Assembly (NCBI GenBank): GCA_028641055.1
Contig: CM054057.1
Coordinates: 326,932,941-326,996,940, forward strand
Direction of reading: 5' to 3'
Length of the DNA: 64,000 bases
Source of the DNA: Alopecurus myosuroides
Lineage: Eukaryota > Streptophyta > Magnoliopsida > Poales > Poaceae
The notes beneath the pieces were generated by a model that was not told the DNA's origin, did no database searches, and was given only the letters and a program-made list of their open reading frames with translations. This document shows, one piece after another, positions 23,711-36,406 of this stretch. A program made the position numbers and the translations under genes. Position 1 is the first letter of the stretch. Every line of letters starts with the position of its first letter.

Positions 23711-25400
23711 ATGATGGTCAATGAAAGTGATCCCGACGGTTCTAATGCGGAAATCGCCAAAATGGCCAACATTATAACTAACCTACAAGAAACGATTGGA
23801 ACCATCCAAACCGAATTGTCCAAGGTTAGCTCTAGTGTTGGTTCAGAGGTTTCTAGCATAAAGAAGATGTTGGAGGACATGATGGGGAAAACCAAGGAGC
23901 CCGAGGAACCACCTCCTACCGCCGAAGATGTTAGCTCGGATGATGATTCCATTCCGGACATCACCGAAATGGAAGCTAACATTACTTTAGCCAAGGCAAA
24001 AGCCGATTAAAAGGCTAAGAGCGGTGGGATATACCAAGGCTCCAAGTCTCAAAATGCTAACGGTTTGGGGTCTAACTCAAGAGTTCCACCACCTACCAAC
24101 TATGACTCTATTCATCTCATTGCTACAATGCCACACATTCTAAACGTTGGACTTCCTCCCATGCTTAACACTAACTAATTCTCTTCTTGGAAGTTCGATA
24201 TGGAGTCTCATATTTCAGGATCTTGCACCGCGTTGTGGAGAAGTGTTCTCCATGGATTCCACCTTCACGATGCAAGCAACTTGACTCCAAGAGAGTACAT
24301 TGAATTTCAACTCAACAAGACCGCTCTTGTCACTATCCAAAAGTCTCTCCCAAGATAACATCTTGAACACATCCGCGGTATCAAGACCGCCAAGGAGGTT
24401 TGTGATAAACTTGACACCTTGTTTCAAGGAAATGCTAGCATCCAATCCTCCAAGTATGATGTGGCCCTTGACAAGTCCGAGAACTTCGTTATGCTTGAAG
24501 ATGAAAGTCCCGAGGAGATATATAGAAGAGTTGTCACCCTTGGGAACCAATTGAGGGACTTTGGAAAAGAGGAAATCTCCGATGAGTAGATCAAGAGGAA
24601 GCTTGTCAAGGCCATAACTCCTTTCGAGAAGAACCTCTCCACTAGCATCCGAACAAGATCGGACTACCACTCTCTCAACTCCATTGGTGTCCTTAGCGAG
24701 TTCATAGCTATATCCCTATCTCACAGGAGTGTTGATGATGCTCTCGCTCGCTCAAGAGGAGTTGAGAAGTCACCCAACCTTGCCTTGAAGTCTAAGTCAA
24801 TTGCTCGGATAGAAGAAATTGATGAGGATGATGAGGATGAAGAGGACTATTAAGATACATACAAGGGTGCTCATAAGTGTATTTCTCTTGTCATGCATGG
24901 CTATTAGAAGATATGGGAGGCTCATAAGTCCGGTGCTCCAAGACCTTCGAGAAACAAGGTTTACAAGAAGAAGGGGGAGCGACCAAGGACGTGCTACAAT
25001 TGTGGAAGTACAAACCACTTCGTCAAAGAATGTCTTTTTGAGCCAAGAGAAGAGAATGAAGGCAAGATTGTTCGCAAGGACAAGAACAAAGCTCCACAAA
25101 ACAAGAGTCTTGCTAGAAGAGTCCCAAGGGCTCTATATGTTCAAGAAGGACCCACATTGGAAACATAATACTCCGGAGATGAAGGAGAAGATGAAATTTT
25201 AGGTGTGGCCCACGTCGCCATAGATACGACTTCCTCTTCATCGGTCTCTCTATTTGAATCCCCCAATGAGAAGGCTTAGATCCGACCTACATGTCTCATG
25301 GCAAAAGTCGCCGCGGTAATATCTTCCACCTCCAAGTCTATTGCTACTAGTTCTCCCTCATTATTGGATTGTGTTGAAAACATTGTTGATGATGAGGAGG
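23711..25400 (+). pseudogene. Copia gag (UBN2-type nucleocapsid), eight in-frame stops
   Basis: Capsid/nucleocapsid polyprotein start of the copia element. One frame from 23711 is readable without any frameshift up to the nested insertion at 25401. It encodes a Met/Ser-rich N-terminal coiled segment, then FSSWKFDMESHI, TAKEVCDKLDTLFQG, PEEIYRRVVTLGNQL and an acidic EIDEDDEDEEDY stretch. A zinc knuckle CYNCGSTNHFVKEC (CX2CX4HX4C) lies at 24992-25033. In-frame stops occur at 24008, 24176, 24356, 24587, 24851, 24905, 25166 and 25277. The pattern, stops but no indels, suggests point decay such as C-to-T change in methylated DNA. The frame resumes beyond the nested gypsy element at 36407. Confidence 0.88.
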
Positions 25401-28400
25401 TGTAACATCCCAATTTTTTCTACAATAGGGTGTGTGGTGTTGTGTTCATCTCATACATGCATGAAACAACAATTTAAACCATGTTGAAACAATTTAAATT
25501 GTGAATTTCAATGGTTTGAAAAAATCTCACAAATAGTGCTTATTTTGGTTTCCAAAATCTTGTGTTGGAAAATATTTCAAATACACCAAAGAAACACATG
25601 GTTCTGTTGGAAATTTCATAACCTTTCCAAAAGTTATTTTTGTGCAATTTTTGCTTCACAAAAAGGCCCTCAAAATCTAATTTTGGTTCTGTTTTAAAGT
25701 CCAAAAGGACCCCTTGGTAATTTTCTAGAAAGTCCAGGGGGTTATCTGCGTCTTGTTTTTCTTTCCCGTTTTCTTCCCCAACTCCGGCCAGAAGGACGAA
25801 GCAGAGCGGCGAGCTCCACCTCCTGCTCGCCCCTTTGTGACGTGGAGGCCCGGAAGCCCTAAGGAAACGTATGAATCGAGCAGAGCACAGAATCCCCTCG
25901 AGCACCCTCTCCCTCTCTGTCTCTCTCCCCTGTAGACCAAACCCTAGCCCTACTGTACCGATGGCCACCGTCGAATCACCGTCGTTCCGGCCACCCCCGC
26001 GCCACACCGTGCACACCTTTAGCTCCGTCATGGTCTCCTCTTCCTCCCTCACGATCTACGTTTGCCGGGAGGCCCGGGAGGAGCTGATTGCACCGCCGTC
26101 TTCCCCGAGGCCGGCGAGGTTCCGCCGCTTCGATTCGTCGCCGTCCGGCCTCCATTCGCTCCACCGACGGAACCATCAAGCTCACGGTGAGCTCTACCTC
26201 CTTCTGGAACCTTCCCCGCTTCCTCCCGTGGCCGGGATCGCCGTTTCGCCGGAGACCCGTGGCCGCCGCCGCTTCTCGAGCATGGAGGCTCGTCGTCGAC
26301 GTCCTTTTCCGGGCGGCGCCACCACGAGTAGGTAGCCCTCGTCGAGACGTTTCCAACGAACCCATCTGCGCGCGCTAAGGTGTCCGGAATCGTCGCCGGC
26401 GTCCGTGGCTGCCACGGCCAGCCACCGGCTGACGTGGGGGTGATGTCATCATGACGTCACCAGGCCACGTGTTCCCTCCAGGTTAATCAGGGTTTCTTTT
26501 TAAATAAAATTCAAACTGACACGTGGACCCCGCCTTAAATAGAATTTACAGAAGTGAATTAATATTCAAAAATTAATATCTTATTTTCTGTAACTCAGAA
26601 AAAATTAAATAATATATGGTTTTGATCAGAAAAATGTACTCTTTCCAAATATGTAATTTTCACACATGTTTGAGAAAGTCCAAAAATGGCCTTTATTTAA
26701 TGTTGTTTAATCATTTAAAATAGAAAATTAAGTTTTTATTCAATAAAATTAGAAAATTAAAAGTTATATATCAAATTGCTCAAAATGACAAATGCAATCT
26801 AGTTATGATGTTTTCAAACCCAATTGAGCTTCTAAAATGGTACCTACTTTCATAATCACCCGAAACCCCCCCCCCCCCCTCTGGGTCTATTTCGGGTTAA
26901 TTTCAGTAAAATTGCATAATTGTCATACAAACCCTAGCAACCCTATCTTCATGTCTAGGGCTTTATTTTAGTGCATTAACTTACTCATGCGTACATATTG
27001 CGCATTGCATCGATGCCATGGTTGATTGTTCTTCTTTGTTTCGGTGTTGTTTCCCCCTCGGTAGAACGTGACTCCGAAGAGAAGGACATCAGTTCCATGA
27101 CGAATACTTGATCTTAACCGACAAGTCAAGCACTTATTCCTGAAGACTTTATCTGGTTTTCTTATAACCAAGGCAAGCATAACCTCTTATCTGCTCATAT
27201 ATGGTTTTAAAGTGATTTGAATCTCGTACTTTGCATTCGGTTCCAAACTATTTGATGTCAGTAGATAGAGTTCTCCTATATACTGCATAACCTAGATATC
27301 CTGATCCACTTCACCTAGCAGCTATAGGTTTGTTTGTGCACGCTCCGCTAAACCCTGTGAGTTTTGCTTAGCCATGCCTAGTTGTGATCTGATCCGTCCG
27401 GTTGATGAATCTGGTCAACGCGTTAATCTATTATGTCAGGTTGTTGTGAATTGATTTACCTTTGATAACTTGACTAATAATGGCATGGATGTGAGGCCAC
27501 AATGGGTTGTGGCGTTTTGTCCTGTTCATGCCCCTAGGAGCGAGTTCTCGCTTTCGAGCCAAGACTGAGCGTACAGCCACACGTGGGCCGATGAACCCTG
27601 CCCGGCTAACTAACTTGTTTAACCTTATCCATGAGCCACGTAGTTTGAGCTTTCCATATGCGTGTGAGTTGGAAAATGTTTTGGAGAAAATTAGGTCGTG
27701 ACCGGGACAAGTGATGGACGTACACGGATCTTGATCCCGACTACAAGAACAGGTGCCGTCAGGAGGTGGCCAACTCCCTGTTGACGGGGTGGCCCTGTTT
27801 GGGTTGACTCATGGATATAGTTCGACAAGGTAAAGGCCGGGAATCGACCACCCTCTGCCGGCACTTCCCGGGCTAGTGCTAATCTAGTGGCACTAAGAGT
27901 CGGTTGGTACGTGTGGGTAAAGTTGTACACCCCTGCAGGGTTAAATCTTTTCGAAAAGCCGTGTCTGCGGTTAAAGACGACTTGGTGACGGATTCTGTGA
28001 TCATAGATAACTTGAACAAAATGTCTAAAACTTGTTGATAACGGATGAAGGATGCCTCCTCGGAGATGCCAAGAGGGGTTACCTTGTAGCATGAGATAGT
28101 GTGGAACAACTGGAGGAGGTGATCTTTGAAGCACGAGGTGCTGCAATGATTTGGTGGATTAAAAAGATGATGATTTCAGTAGTTGAGTAGCTTTCTCATC
28201 TGTTTCCAAAATACTCTATGAGATGTGTTGTTTCTTCCTCAACTTGGAAAACAAAGATGGCTTTACGCAAATAACCTTCATAAAACCTTTCTAAAAGATA
28301 GCAGATATATAATAGGTTAATTAAGTCTTGTTGAGTACCTCTCGTACTCAGGTTTGCTTAATTTTGGTTCAGGAGAAGATCTTACATCGGTGGTGATTCA

Positions 28401-29051
28401 ACGTGGACATCGACGAGTAGTTTGGGGTTCCCAGGTAGCAGCCTGGAATCTATGGGCTGGGACGTCGCCTTATGTTGCGGCCTCTTAGGCCTTTTTGGTT
28501 CTTGTTGATTAGCAACATAATTTGCCTTCCGTTGTCTGATGTAATGTTGGGTCGTGTGACCTCTGTTTGTAAAGCTATACTCTAGTAACACCTGTTTAAT
28601 AAAGCTTCATGTTTAGAGTACTGCTTTGATCGGTTGTTGGTTTCGAGCTTATTGTTATACAGTTTTGGCTATGCCTGCATAGTTGTCGCAGTCGAGGGGT
28701 TGTGGAGCCGATGATCCATGTCCGAGCCCGCCTGTCGATGTGATCGGCCTGGGGCGAGGTAACCCCAGTAACCCTCGATTGTTGTTGCACTTTCTGGACA
28801 AATAGCAGCTCTGTATAACTTTGGTCCCGTTCCTTCAGTTTCATCCGACTCGTGGACTCTTGGGTATGCATAATTGGTTATGACTAGCATGGATACAAGG
28901 AGTAGTAGACCGGGGATCCGTACTACGTGCCGATGAATCCGGTCTGCCTGCCGCTGTTTGTTGCGGCCGGGGCTGGTAACCCTGAAGCCATTGTGAGTCC
29001 ATGTCTAGGAGCACATAACAGTATGTATATCTCTGGGTCCGGGGTCTGACA
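25401..29051 (+). repeat. 5' LTR of the Tekay-like element
   Basis: 3651 bp, TGTAACATCCC...GGTCTGACA. Composed of an AT-rich start, a GC-rich island at about 25790-26460, an AT-rich middle with a run of 14 C at 26866-26879, and a long 3' part with several TTGGGTTG-type blocks. Relative to the 3' LTR it has about 50 extra bases at 27702-27755. Confidence 0.92.
25871..26335 (+). other. GC-rich ORF inside the LTR (154 codons)
   Basis: Open frame in the GC-rich island. It starts MNRAEHRIPSS and is Arg/Pro/Ser-rich with no recognised domain. The copy in the 3' LTR (33302-33760) is also open, though 2 codons shorter with a changed C-terminus. GC content alone can open such frames, and the minus strand is open here as well (170 codons at 25540-26052). 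A possible splice donor CACG/GTGAGC lies inside at about 26186, so this may be a transcribed leader exon rather than a coding sequence. Confidence 0.35.
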
Positions 29052-32000
29052 AGTCATGGTATCAGAGCAGGACTGCCTGTAGGAAAACCTTACTGCTTGG
29101 TCGATGCCGAGTCTAGTATTTGTGAAAACTATTTGAAAACTTCAAATGAGTTGTGAAAACCTTATTAGGATTATTTTTACTCCTTATCTAGTATCGCTCT
29201 AACTCTGGGTCATCTTACCTGTTTTGATTTGAAAAGGTTTCGCTACCTCTTCTAGTCATTCAAAACCTAGGTGCCTTCTCTGGCAAGGACGTCTTTTACC
29301 CAAGTTGACCTAGTTATGAGTTTCTGGAGTTGTGTGTGTTCCATGTTCCGTTGTCTCTTAAACTGGGAGATTTCCTTTCCATCCTAGTCTCTCAGAGTTG
29401 TCCGGATTCCACATTCTTACATGTTTCAAAGTTCTAAATCCTGAACCTCGAGATCTGCTTTCCATCTCGAATGTATCTGTTATCCTCTGCTCAAATACTT
29501 CCAGAGCCATGTTTGTCTTCTTGGAAAGATACTCTGTGACTGCTACTCGTAGTATCCTTCAAGGCACTCATATAGTAGTTACTCCTTTCGTCATGTTTTC
29601 AACCTTGGACTTGAACCGAAGGTCCCGGAATGTGCTGAATTGCGGTGAGTTGAGTCATGTGGTTTCATAACCAAGTGATGCTCACTCTATCAGTACAGGA
29701 TGCTGACCTTTAACCCAAGTTCTGTTTCGTTGAATCCTGAGGAATCTGTTCTACCTCAAGATGGATAGGTAATCTCAACTCCAATATCCATAGGTTTTCT
29801 CTAGGAATCAAAAGGATCCCTCCAAGAGTGTTCTTTAAGATTCTCATATCTTTGTTCCTGATTCAGCTATACCAACCTTTTGGCATGGGTTCTACACATG
29901 AGTATTACCCCGTGCATCCAACGTGATCTCAGGATTTCCAGAGCACGTTCCTACTCTTTAGTTGCTTTCCGAACTTCGTCCGTTGTTTGGAAACCAAGTT
30001 GCTTAGTTGTGTTGGAGTCTTCCAATGTATTTGCTCTTGTGTTCCGTCAAAACATTCCACCTTGGAATGTCAGGAGAAACAAACTCCAGTACCTCGTTCA
30101 TCTGTAGGACCAGGTCAAATCTTTGTAATCCGCAGATTAAAAAAGTTTCATCAACTTTGAATCTGTTCTATCTTGAAGTGTCACACTCTTTTATATCAAG
30201 AGGTCGTGCCTAGTTTCATGGCCTTATTGATGAAGTGATGCTCTTACACATCTTCACTCCCCCTTCCTCCAAGCTTGAGTGCTTGAGAATGGTTGGTGTG
30301 TACATTGATGTATGTATCAAGTATTCCTAGCAATCTTTATTGCTTTGAAAAACCTAAGAAACATCTGTATCCTTCTTAGCACTATTGGTCACCCGAACCC
30401 TACTTAAAGTTGATTGTGTTACCAAAACCGTTCATTCTGGTGCACATTCTTGGTTAAGGAGTTAGGTTCATGCCAAAGCTCTCAAGACCATATCAGTTGC
30501 TTTGAAAAGCAAACCTTCCTTCCAAACTTCGAGACATACCGGTAGGTTGTGATATTCTGGTTGTCTTTCTAGAAGTATCACCAAGTTGTTACCTGACCGT
30601 GAAGTCTAACCAAGGGGTAATTTGAACTACTCCTCTCTCCAAGAAAACAGTGATGGATACCCTGGACTAGTTGGTCGAGCTTAAACAACAACTTGGAGAG
30701 TTGAAAGGCAAAAGCTCCGCCTAACTTGATCCTCAGTTAAGGGATGTCTAGTTCTTTCTGTGTTGAAGCATGATAGTATCTCTTCAGTGGACATGCTGTC
30801 ATTCTAACCTTGATTTGATTTGGGCTATCGTCAAATCGAGAAAAGATCCAAGGACTATATTTATGGTGTTTTCACTCATGGTGTTTTGCCCGAGTACACC
30901 TTCATGTCCTTTGGTCTGACCAATGTTCTGCCTTGTCCATGTATCATATGAATCTCTCCTCTTGGAGTGTCTTGATAAGCGTGTTGTCGAGCCCATCGAT
31001 GACATTCCTATTTCTCCAAGTTGCAAGAGGTTCATGCTGAACAAATGGCAACAATATTGGAAACTTTTGAGAACCATCTTTGTGCCATCACGAAGTTGTG
31101 TTCTCAATGTTCGAAGTGACTTTCTCGGGTTCATGTGCTCTTGGTGAAAGTTGTCGCCATGGATTCGAGAAGAGTTTTCTTGCTCCTTCGAGAATAACCC
31201 CAAGTCAGTCATGCTTGTGTGGATTGTTCTTGAGTTGGAAGGTTGTTACCTCCATTTCTTGAACCAGTTTTGTATCCACACCCAACCACTGACTGATCGT
31301 TCGTGAAAGAATAAGTCTAAGAACTTCGTTATCTTTGTATCATCTTCCCAACAAGGACTCCGATGTGTTTTGTTGCAAGTAAGCCATGTAGGTGCAACCG
31401 TTTTTTGCAAGTTGCTAATACATGGGTTCTGCAATCTCGCTCATCTTTCCAAGCTTGACATCGTAGTCCATACCTTGAGAATCTGGTAAATGTATATCAA
31501 TTGTAACCGGTGCAATTCCGCTGATCATACATACTGAGTCTCAGTTATCAACCCACTAACCAGAGCTGAATCTCAAGCAGCAACGATGGTTGGTGTTTCC
31601 TCAAGGATATTGAGTTAGGTCTCTTCAAAATCTGGCATGGTTGATGTTGTGGTTGACATAATTATCTGGAAGGCCTAATGTCATATCTCCTCGAATCCGT
31701 CAGAACAACCACTTTCCGTGAGAAATTCGTGTGTGGCTATTCTTAACAAGTTCTCCTCACCGTTGTCCCAAAACCGGAGTTTTACCTTCACTTGATGATC
31801 TATAGAAGGCTTGTCGTGAGCCTGTTGTCGTTATTTAGAACATCAGGGATAAGTTAGAAGTTGATCTTTCCAATATCTCTCTATCAAACCTCCAGAACCT
31901 TTCTTTTAGTCGAAACAAGTTCATCATGAGAACCATCTCGTGGTGTTTTGTAACCGCCAATGATCAGCTCCCTTTTTCAAGTTGTTTATACTTGAAGTTC

Positions 32001-32830
32001 TGTTTATCTCACAAATTGTGTGAATTTGTCGGTCACTTCAGCCATGGGATCTCAACCAGGTGGTGGATGTATGGTTACGTCCAAACCACGATAGGAAAGA
32101 GATTTCTTATTACCTTTGGTGTTTTAATCCTCGTTGGTTATCCATTCTTATGGTGTGACCAAGAATTCTCCTTCACTACGGTGTTCCATCATCCTTTGGT
32201 TACTCATCCTCCGTTGTGAAGTAACATCCTAACCTTTGAAAAGGTTTTCAACAAAATTGGATGAATAAAAGTTCCGTTATCTTCCGTGTCCACTCCGAAG
32301 AGTGAACCTGATCTTGTATCAAATCTTCTCCGACGCACGATATACTGTGTTTTCTCGTGTTTCCTTCATCTACGGATATTACTTTGTGGTATCCAACACA
32401 ATCCTTCCCATCTTGGTATTCTACCTCGAAGAAACCTCGATGTCATAAGTTGCTCAACCTTTCTTTTCTAGAAGGATTTAAAGTCTTGTGCAAAGCTAAT
32501 ATTCTAAATCCTTCCAAGAACCATCATCCATAAACTTGAAACCATATTCTATTCACTCCGTTACCTTGATGTGTTTCATGCTTGTTAACTCAACAGTTCT
32601 TTATGAACGTTCCTGTTATGAGTTACCCATGGGATACTCTATCTTCGTGAAGATCATTTCCTAAGAGTTTTCCCTCTTACCTAAGGTGTAGCCGCTGGAA
32701 TCTTCAAGTGCTACGGATCAACCTCTTCGAGAAAAGAACCGTAAGGTTTGGGAAGATCGTTCAAAACCGGTGTTCTTTCTTTCTTATCCTTCGGGAATCT
32801 CGGGACGAGATTCTTGTAAGGGGGGTAGAT
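29052..32830 (+). pseudogene. Internal region of the Tekay-like element: decayed gag-pol
   Basis: A primer-binding site TGGTATCAGAGC lies at 29058-29069, 6 bases after the LTR. No long frame is left. Order of remnants: a zinc-knuckle-like NCGELSHV at about 29638-29662, then a reverse transcriptase piece at 30815-31000 reading GYRQIEKRSKDYIYGVFTH, TFMSFGLTN and, after a break, PIDDIPIS (from the FIDDIL active site). The rest, up to the polypurine tract at about 32817-32830, is unreadable. Many indels are needed to align it to a chromovirus polyprotein. The element could only have moved with proteins made by relatives. Confidence 0.75.
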
Positions 32831-35800
32831 TTGTAACATCCCAATTTTTTCTACAATAGGGTGTGTGGTGTTGTGTTCATCTCATACATGCATGAAACAA
32901 CAATTTAAACCATGTTGAAACAATTTAAATTGTGAATTTCAATGGTTTGAGAAAATCTCACAAATAGTGCTTATTTTGGTTTCCAAAATCTTGTGTTGGA
33001 AAATATTTCAAATACACCAAAGAAACACATGGTTTTGTTGGAAATTTCATAAACTTTCCAAAATTTATTTTTGTGCAATTTTTGCTTCACAAAAAGGCCC
33101 TCAAAATCTAATTTTGGTTCTGTTTTAAAGTCCAAAAGGACCCCTTGGTAATTTTCCAGAAAGTCCAGGGGGTTATCTGCGTCTTGTTTTTCTTTCCCGT
33201 TTTCTTCCCCAACTCCGGCCAGAAGGACGAAGCAGAGCGGCGAGCTCCACCTCCTGCTCGCCCCTTTGTGACGTGGAGGCCCGGAAGCCCTAAGGAGACG
33301 TATGAATCGAGCAGAGCACAGAATCCCCTCGAGCGCCCTCTCCCTCTCTGTCTCTCTCCCCTGTAGACCAAACCCTAGCCCTACTGTACCGATGGCCTCC
33401 GTCGAATCGCGGTCATTCCGGCCACCCCCGTGCCACACCGTGCACACCTTTAGCTCCGTCGTGGTCTCCTCTTCCTCCCTCACGATCTACGTTTGCCGGG
33501 AGGCCCGGGAGGAGCTGATTGCACCGCCGTCTTCCCCGAGGCCGGCGAGGTTCCGCCGCTTCGATTCGTCGCCGTCCGGCCTCCATTCGCTCCACCGACG
33601 GAACCATCAAGCTCACGGTGAGCTCTACCTCCTTCCGGAACCTTCCCTGCTTCCTCCCGTGGCCGGGATCGCCGTTTCGCCGGAGACCCGTGGCCGCCGC
33701 CGCTTCTCGAGCATGGCGGCTCGCGTCGACGTCCTTTCCGGGCGGCGCCACCACGAGTAGGTAGCCCTCGTCGAGACGTTTCCAACGAACCCATCTGCGC
33801 GCTAAGGTGTCCGGAATCGTCGCCGGCGTCCGTGGCTGCCACGGCCAGCCACCGGCTGACGTGGAGGTGACGTCATCACCAGGCCACGTGTTCCCTCCAG
33901 GTGAATCAAGGTTTATTTTTGAATAAAATTTAAACTGACACGTGGACCCTACCTTAAATAGAATTTACAGAAGTGAATTAATATTCAAAAATTAATATCT
34001 TCTTTTCTGTAACTCAGAAAAATGTAAATAATATATGGTTTTGATCAGAAAAAATGTACTCTTTCCAAATATGTCATTTTCACACATGTTTGAGAAAGTC
34101 CAAAAATGGCCTTTATTTAATGTTGTTAAATCATTTAAAATAGAAAAATAAGTTTTTATTCAATAAAAATAGAAAATTAAAAGTTATATATCAAATTGCA
34201 AAAAATGACAAATGCAATCTAGTTATGATGTTTTCAAACCCAATTGAGCTTCTAAAATGGTACCTACTTTCATAATCACCCGAAACCCCCCTCTGGGGTG
34301 TATTTCGGGTTAATTTAAGTAAAATTGCATAATTGTCATACGAACCCTAGCAACCCTATCTTCATGTCTAGGGCTTTATTTTAGTGCATTAACTTACTCA
34401 TGCATACATATTGCGCATTGCATCGATGCCATGGTTGATTGTTCTTCTTTGTTTCGGTGTTGTTTCCCCCTCGGTAGAACGTGACTCCGAAGAGAAGGAC
34501 AGCAGTTCCATGACGAATACTTGATCTTAACCGACAAGTCAAGAACTTATTCATGAAGACTTTATCTGGGTTTCTTATAACCAAGTTAAGCATAACCTCT
34601 TATCTGCTCATATATGGTTTCAAAGTGATTTGAATCTCGTATTTTGCATTCGGTTCCAAACTATTTGATGTCAGTAGATAGAGTTCTCCTATATACTGCA
34701 TAACCTAGATATCCTGATCCACTTCACCTAGCTGCTATAGGTTTGTTTGTGCGCGCTCCGCTAAACCATGTGAGTCTTTCTTAGCCATGCCTAGTTGTGA
34801 TCTGATCCGTCCGGTTGATGAATCTGGTCAACGCGTGAATCTATTATGTCAGGTTGTTGTGAATTGATTTACCTTTGATAACTTGACTAATAATGGCATG
34901 GATGTGAGGCCACAATGGGTTGTGGCGTTTTGTCCTGTTCATGCCCCTAGGAGCGAGTTCTCGCCTTTGAGCCAAGACTGAGCGTACAGCCACACGTGGG
35001 CCGATGAACCCCGCCCGGCTAACTAACTTGTTTAACCTTATCCATGAGCCACGTAGTTTGATCTTTCCATCTGCGTGTGAGTCGAAAAATGTTTTGGAGA
35101 AAATTAGGTGTCGTCAGGAGGTGGCCAACTCCCTGTTGACGGGGTGGCCCTATTTGGGTTGACTCATGGATATAGTTCGACAAGGTAAAGGCCGGGAATC
35201 GACCACCCTCTGCCGGCACTTCCCGGGCTAGTGCTAATCTAGTGGCACTAAGAGTCGGTTGGTACGTGTGGGTAAAGTTGTACACCCCTGCAGGGTTAAA
35301 TCTTTTCGAAAAGTCGTGTCTGCGGTTAAAGACGACTTGGTGACGGATTCTGTGATCATAGATAACTTGAACGGAATGTCTAAAACTTGTTGATAACGGA
35401 TGAAGGATGCCTCCTCGGAGATGCCGAGAGGGGTTACCTTGTAGCATGAGATAGTGTGGAACAACTGGAGGAGTTGATCTTTGAAGCACGAGGTGCTGAA
35501 ATGATTTGGTCGATTAAAAAGATGATGATTTCAGTAGTTGAGTAGCTTTCTCATCTGTTTCCAAAATACTCTATGAGACGTGTTGTTTCTTCCTCAACTT
35601 GGAAAACAAAGATGGCTTTACGCAAATAACCTTCATAAAACCTTTCTAAAAGATAGCAGATATATAATAGGTTAATTAAGTCTTGTTGAGTACCTCCCGT
35701 ACTCAGGTTTGCTTAATTTTGGTTCAGGAGAAGATCTTACATCGGTGGTGATTCAACGTGGACATCGACGAGTAGTTTGGGGTTCCCAGGTAGCAGCATG

Positions 35801-36406
35801 GAATCTATGGGCTGGGACGTCGCCTTATGTTGCGGCCTCTTAGGCCTTTTTGGTTCTTGTTGATTAGCAACATAATTTGCCTTCCGTTGTCTGATGTAAT
35901 GTTGGGTCGTGTGACCTCTGTTTGTAAAGCTATACTCTAGTAACACCTGTTTAATAAAGCTTCATGTTTAGAGTACTGCTTTGATCGGTTGTTGGTTTCG
36001 AGCTCATTGTTATATAGTTTTGGCTATGCCTGCATAGTTGTCGCAGTCGAGGGGTTGTGGAGCCGATGATCCATGTCCGAGCCCGCCTGTCGATGTGATC
36101 GGCCTAGGGCGAGGTAACCCCAGTAACCCTCGATTGTTGTTGCACTTTCTGGACACATAGCAGCTCTGTATAACTTTGGTCCTGTTCCTTCAGTTTCATC
36201 CGACTCGTGGACGCTTGGGTATGCATAATTGGTTATGACTAGCATGGATACAAGGAGTAGTAGACCGGGGATCCGGACTACGTGCCGATGAATCCGGTCT
36301 GCCTGCCGTTGTTTGTTGCGGCCGGGGCTGGTAACCCTGAAGCCCTTGTGAGTCCATGGCTAGGAGCACATAACAGTATGTATATCTCTGGGTCCGGGGT
36401 TTGACA
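32831..36406 (+). repeat. 3' LTR of the Tekay-like element
   Basis: 3576 bp, TGTAACATCCC...GGTTTGACA, collinear with the 5' LTR. It differs by scattered substitutions, a shorter C run (near 34286), small indels around 33870, and absence of about 50 bases at 35109. Confidence 0.92.
33302..33760 (+). other. GC-rich ORF inside the 3' LTR (152 codons)
   Basis: Counterpart of the ORF at 25871-26335, starting with the same MNRAEHRIPSS. It is nearly identical for about 140 codons, then differs because of a small indel near 33722. It lies in the same GC-rich island. Confidence 0.35.

Larger units (their letters stand above)
25401..36406 (+). mobile_element. Complete Tekay-like gypsy (chromovirus) element nested in the copia element
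   Basis: Two direct LTRs (25401-29051 and 32831-36406), each starting TGTAACATCCC and ending TGACA. They flank 3.8 kb with a primer-binding site at the left and a polypurine tract GTAAGGGGGGTAGATT at the right, after CTCGGGACGAGATTCTT, the usual 3' end of Tekay/Del chromoviruses. Flanking 5-mers are GGAGG (25396-25400) and GAAGG (36407-36411), a target duplication with one mismatch. It splits the copia coding region. No intact gag-pol remains, although the LTRs are alike at roughly 97% by eye. Confidence 0.9.

Noticed and set aside
25540..26052. Minus-strand 170-codon frame in the LTR (also 32971-33483)
   Set aside because: It lies opposite the GC-rich island, has no domain, and spans AT-rich and GC-rich LTR parts; it repeats only because the LTR repeats.
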